DNA from: Gemmatimonadaceae bacterium
GTDB taxonomy: Bacteria; Gemmatimonadota; Gemmatimonadetes; Gemmatimonadales; Gemmatimonadaceae
Direction of reading: 5' to 3'
DNA: 11,102 nt
Assembly: GCA_019689955.1 (NCBI GenBank)
Contig: JADGGM010000035.1
Location: 1 to 11,102 of the forward strand
This document shows, in pieces, positions 9,011 to 11,102 of the stretch. Numbering within the stretch: the stretch's first letter is position 1; each line of letters begins with the position of its first letter. The notes beneath the pieces are model-generated. The model was not told the origin of the DNA. It made no database searches and was given only the letters and a program-made list of their open reading frames with translations. A program made the translations under genes and the position numbers.

Positions 9011-11102
9011 TTACCGCCCCGTCTCCGCGGCGACGAGTGCGTCCACTTCCTTGCGCGTGTCCTCGTAGGCGAGCGAGCCCGCGACCGTCGCCAGGTGCGC
9101 GCGTGCCATGGCGCGCGGCATGCGGCGCTGGAACGCCTGCACGGTCCACTCGCGCAGGTACGCGCGGTGGTCGTTGAGCTGCGCCATGAGCCGGTCGAGC
9201 GCGAGCTTGTGGCCGCGGGCGGCGAGGGAGGCGAGGGTGTACACGGCGCGCGGCTGCGTGGTGGTCAGCGACTCGACCTGCGCGAGGAAGGTCGTGTCGC
9301 CCGTGCTGGCGATCACGTCGAGCGCGACGCCCTGGATGACGTCGCGGTACGACGGCGTCACGAGCGCCCGGGCGAGCGCGGCGCGGCGACCCGGGGTGCT
9401 GTCCAGGCGGGCGATGGTCGCCAGCGCGGCGGCCTGCACGTTGTAGCTCGAGTCGGAGGCGAACGCGGCGCGTGCGAGCGCGAGGGCGCGTTCCCCGCCG
9501 ACGGCGCCGAGCGCGAGCACCGCGGCGCGGCGCACCTGCGCCGACGTGTCGCGCATCGCTGCCTCGAGGGGCGGGGTGGCGCGGGCAGCGGGGAAGGTCG
9601 CCAGCGCGCCGGCCGCTTGCGCGCGGGTGAGGTAGTAGTCGGCCCCGGTGGCCGCATCGGCCAGGGCGCGCGCGGCGACCGTGTCGGTGGAGCGCCGGGC
9701 GAGCTGGCTGATCACCCAGGCGCGATTCCAGAGGTCGGGATCGCGCCGGAGCTGCGTGGCGAGCCACGAGGTCGGCTGGTCGAAGTCGAGCCGCTTGAGG
9801 ATCGTGTTGCCGTCGTCGAACACCACCATGGACGGCGCGCCGGGGAGCGGCCCGACCACGATCGTGTCGGTGCGCGCGTCGAGCCAGGTGTGCTGGACCA
9901 GGTCGCCGCGAGCGGTGCCCACGCGGATCGCGACCGGCATGCGGAACACCCGCGGGGTCGTGAAGTTCGCGGCGCTGTCGGCCCGCCCCGAGTCGGTCTG
10001 GATCTGCGCGACGATGAGCGTGAGGCGGCGGGCCGTGGAGTCGTAGGTCGTCTTGATCGAGAACGCGGGGTAGCCGGCCTGGTACACCCACTGCTCCCAG
10101 AACCAGTCGAGGTTCTCCCCGGTGGCGGCGAGCACGGCCTGCCGCAGGTCGTCGGAGGTGGCGTTCCCGAGGGCGTGCGTGGTGAGGTAGGTGTGCACCG
10201 AGGCCCAGAAACGCTCCTCACCGAGGTAGCGCTCGAGCATCCGCAGGACGAGCGCGCCCTTGGGGTAGATGTTGTTCGACCCCGGCGCCGCGAGCGGCAT
10301 GCGGCGGCCGTCGTCGATCGCCATGAACTGGCGGTACTCGTCCAGATAGTAGTCCTCGGCCGCGTGGGCGCCGAGCTTGGCCTGCCAGTACGCGCCCGGC
10401 ATGAACTCCGCGAACCCCTCGTTCAGCCACATGTTCGCCCAGTTCGACGTGGTCACGTAGTCCCCGAACCATTGGTGGGCGAGCTCGTGGGGGATCAGGA
10501 TGTACTGGTACCAGGGGCGGTCGAGGTAGGCGCGCGCGTCGGGGAGCCAGTCCACGAGCGTGGTCGCGCTCACGTTCTCCATCCCGCCGAAGAAGTCGGC
10601 CACGGTGGTCTGGGCGTACTTGGCCCACGGGTACGGCACCCCCGTGAGCCGGGAGTACGTCTCGATCATGTCCGGGGTTACGTGGAAGAGCGGGCGCGCG
10701 AGCGCGGTGTCCTCCCGGTACACGTAGTAGTCGACCGGGATGCCGCGCCACGTGTCGTGGATCCTGGCGTACGGGCCCACGATGAGCGAGACGAGGTACG
10801 TGGCCGACGGCTGCTCCTGTGACCAGTGGAGGGTGTGCGTGTGGTCGCGGTTCCGTTGATCCGAGACGAGGCGGCCGTTGGAGATGGCGGTGAGGGAGTC
10901 CGGGACCGTGGCCAGGAGCTCCCAGGTCATCTTGTCGTTCGGGAAGTCGTACGTCGGGAACCAATCGTGGTTGTTCTGCGCTTCACCTTGGCTCCAGAGC
11001 TGGAGCGCGCGGTGGGGCCTCCCTTCGGGGCGGAGGAAGGTGAGCCCGCGCCCGTTCTGCACGCGCCCCTGGTAGTCGAGGGTGAAGCGGACGGTGTCGC
11101 CG
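9011..11102 (-). CDS. M1-family zinc aminopeptidase with HEAT-like C-terminal repeats (partial)
   Basis: A zinc metallopeptidase removing N-terminal amino acids from peptides. The frame stays open to the right edge, so the N-terminal part of the beta-saddle domain and any signal peptide are missing; 696 residues are visible. The substrate-anchoring motif is GGMEN (10574-10588), a variant of GAMEN. The zinc site is HELAH (10475-10489) followed after exactly 18 residues by the third ligand Glu in LNEGFAEF (10418-10420). The transition-state tyrosine is in IYPKGALVLRML (codon 10265-10267). Past a beta-rich linker, about 9011-9690 codes alanine-rich helical repeats (for example VRRAAVLALGAVGGERALALA) of HEAT type, in place of the longer ERAP1-like domain. 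The gene converges on the amine oxidase with 26 nt between stops. A GTG at 11060-11062 is internal, since the reading frame and M1 homology continue upstream of it. Export is likely for this subgroup but cannot be seen here. Confidence 0.93.
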   Translation of the reverse strand, partial: GDTVRFTLDYQGRVQNGRGLTFLRPEGRPHRALQLWSQGEAQNNHDWFPTYDFPNDKMTWELLATVPDSLTAISNGRLVSDQRNRDHTHTLHWSQEQPSATYLVSLIVGPYARIHDTWRGIPVDYYVYREDTALARPLFHVTPDMIETYSRLTGVPYPWAKYAQTTVADFFGGMENVSATTLVDWLPDARAYLDRPWYQYILIPHELAHQWFGDYVTTSNWANMWLNEGFAEFMPGAYWQAKLGAHAAEDYYLDEYRQFMAIDDGRRMPLAAPGSNNIYPKGALVLRMLERYLGEERFWASVHTYLTTHALGNATSDDLRQAVLAATGENLDWFWEQWVYQAGYPAFSIKTTYDSTARRLTLIVAQIQTDSGRADSAANFTTPRVFRMPVAIRVGTARGDLVQHTWLDARTDTIVVGPLPGAPSMVVFDDGNTILKRLDFDQPTSWLATQLRRDPDLWNRAWVISQLARRSTDTVAARALADAATGADYYLTRAQAAGALATFPAARATPPLEAAMRDTSAQVRRAAVLALGAVGGERALALARAAFASDSSYNVQAAALATIARLDSTPGRRAALARALVTPSYRDVIQGVALDVIASTGDTTFLAQVESLTTTQPRAVYTLASLAARGHKLALDRLMAQLNDHRAYLREWTVQAFQRRMPRAMARAHLATVAGSLAYEDTRKEVDALVAAETGR

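Noticed and set aside
7809..10091. 760-codon minus-strand open frame across the oxidase and into the peptidase gene
   Set aside because: Runs antisense to the oxidase and out of frame with the peptidase; low-complexity R/A/H composition typical of GC-rich shadows.
8306..10822. 838-codon plus-strand open frame across the oxidase end and opposite the peptidase
   Set aside because: Out of frame with the oxidase and antisense to the M1 gene; no motifs.

Overview
The window is a very GC-rich stretch of bacterial chromosome, with strong G/C preference at third codon positions. It carries five protein genes I can identify. A SusC/SusD outer-membrane pair of the Bacteroidetes type sits beside a proteobacterial-looking isocitrate dehydrogenase and AceK. 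That mixture, with the wording of the SusC and SusD sequences (TonB-box-like SLEEVVVTG, SusD tail rich in NNPN), suggests a member of the Gemmatimonadota or a related FCB-group lineage. This is an inference; there is no rRNA or other phylogenetic marker here.

Layout from left to right. (1) Positions 1-328 hold no convincing gene; they look like a long leader with several small dyads and a candidate promoter at 51-80. (2) 329-3334 (+) is a SusC/RagA-type TonB-dependent transporter with an excellent ribosome binding site. It is followed after 28 nt by a SusD/RagB-type lipoprotein (3363-4703, +). Together they form a two-gene outer-membrane uptake operon with no attached degradative enzyme or regulator in view. 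(3) A perfect 12-bp hairpin (4725-4759) separates susD from the convergent icd gene. (4) icd (4785-6044, -) and aceK (6109-7842, +) are divergent, with their start codons only 64 nt apart. AceK phosphorylates and dephosphorylates Icd on an active-site serine, and that serine is conserved here. Enzyme and regulator are therefore head to head. (5) aceK overlaps by an ATGA (7839-7842) with a flavoprotein of the sarcosine / N-methyl-amino-acid oxidase family (7839-8984, +). (6) A zinc M1 aminopeptidase with a HEAT-like C-terminal tail (9011-11102, -) converges on that oxidase and runs off the right edge, so its N-terminus is missing.

How the genes may work together: SusC/SusD would import an unknown nutrient. 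Icd and AceK control the branch between the TCA cycle and the glyoxylate shunt. The coupled amine oxidase would make glycine (or another demethylated amine), formaldehyde and hydrogen peroxide, which might link amino-acid or one-carbon catabolism to the isocitrate branch point. No isocitrate lyase or malate synthase is in the window.

No clearly new multi-gene system is visible. The most interesting points are the compact icd/aceK control region (candidate promoters with the same TTG-N19-[T/C]AnnTTT spacing, a possible 11-codon leader peptide) and the coupling of aceK to an amine oxidase. I see no tRNA, rRNA, CRISPR, IS element or integration site.
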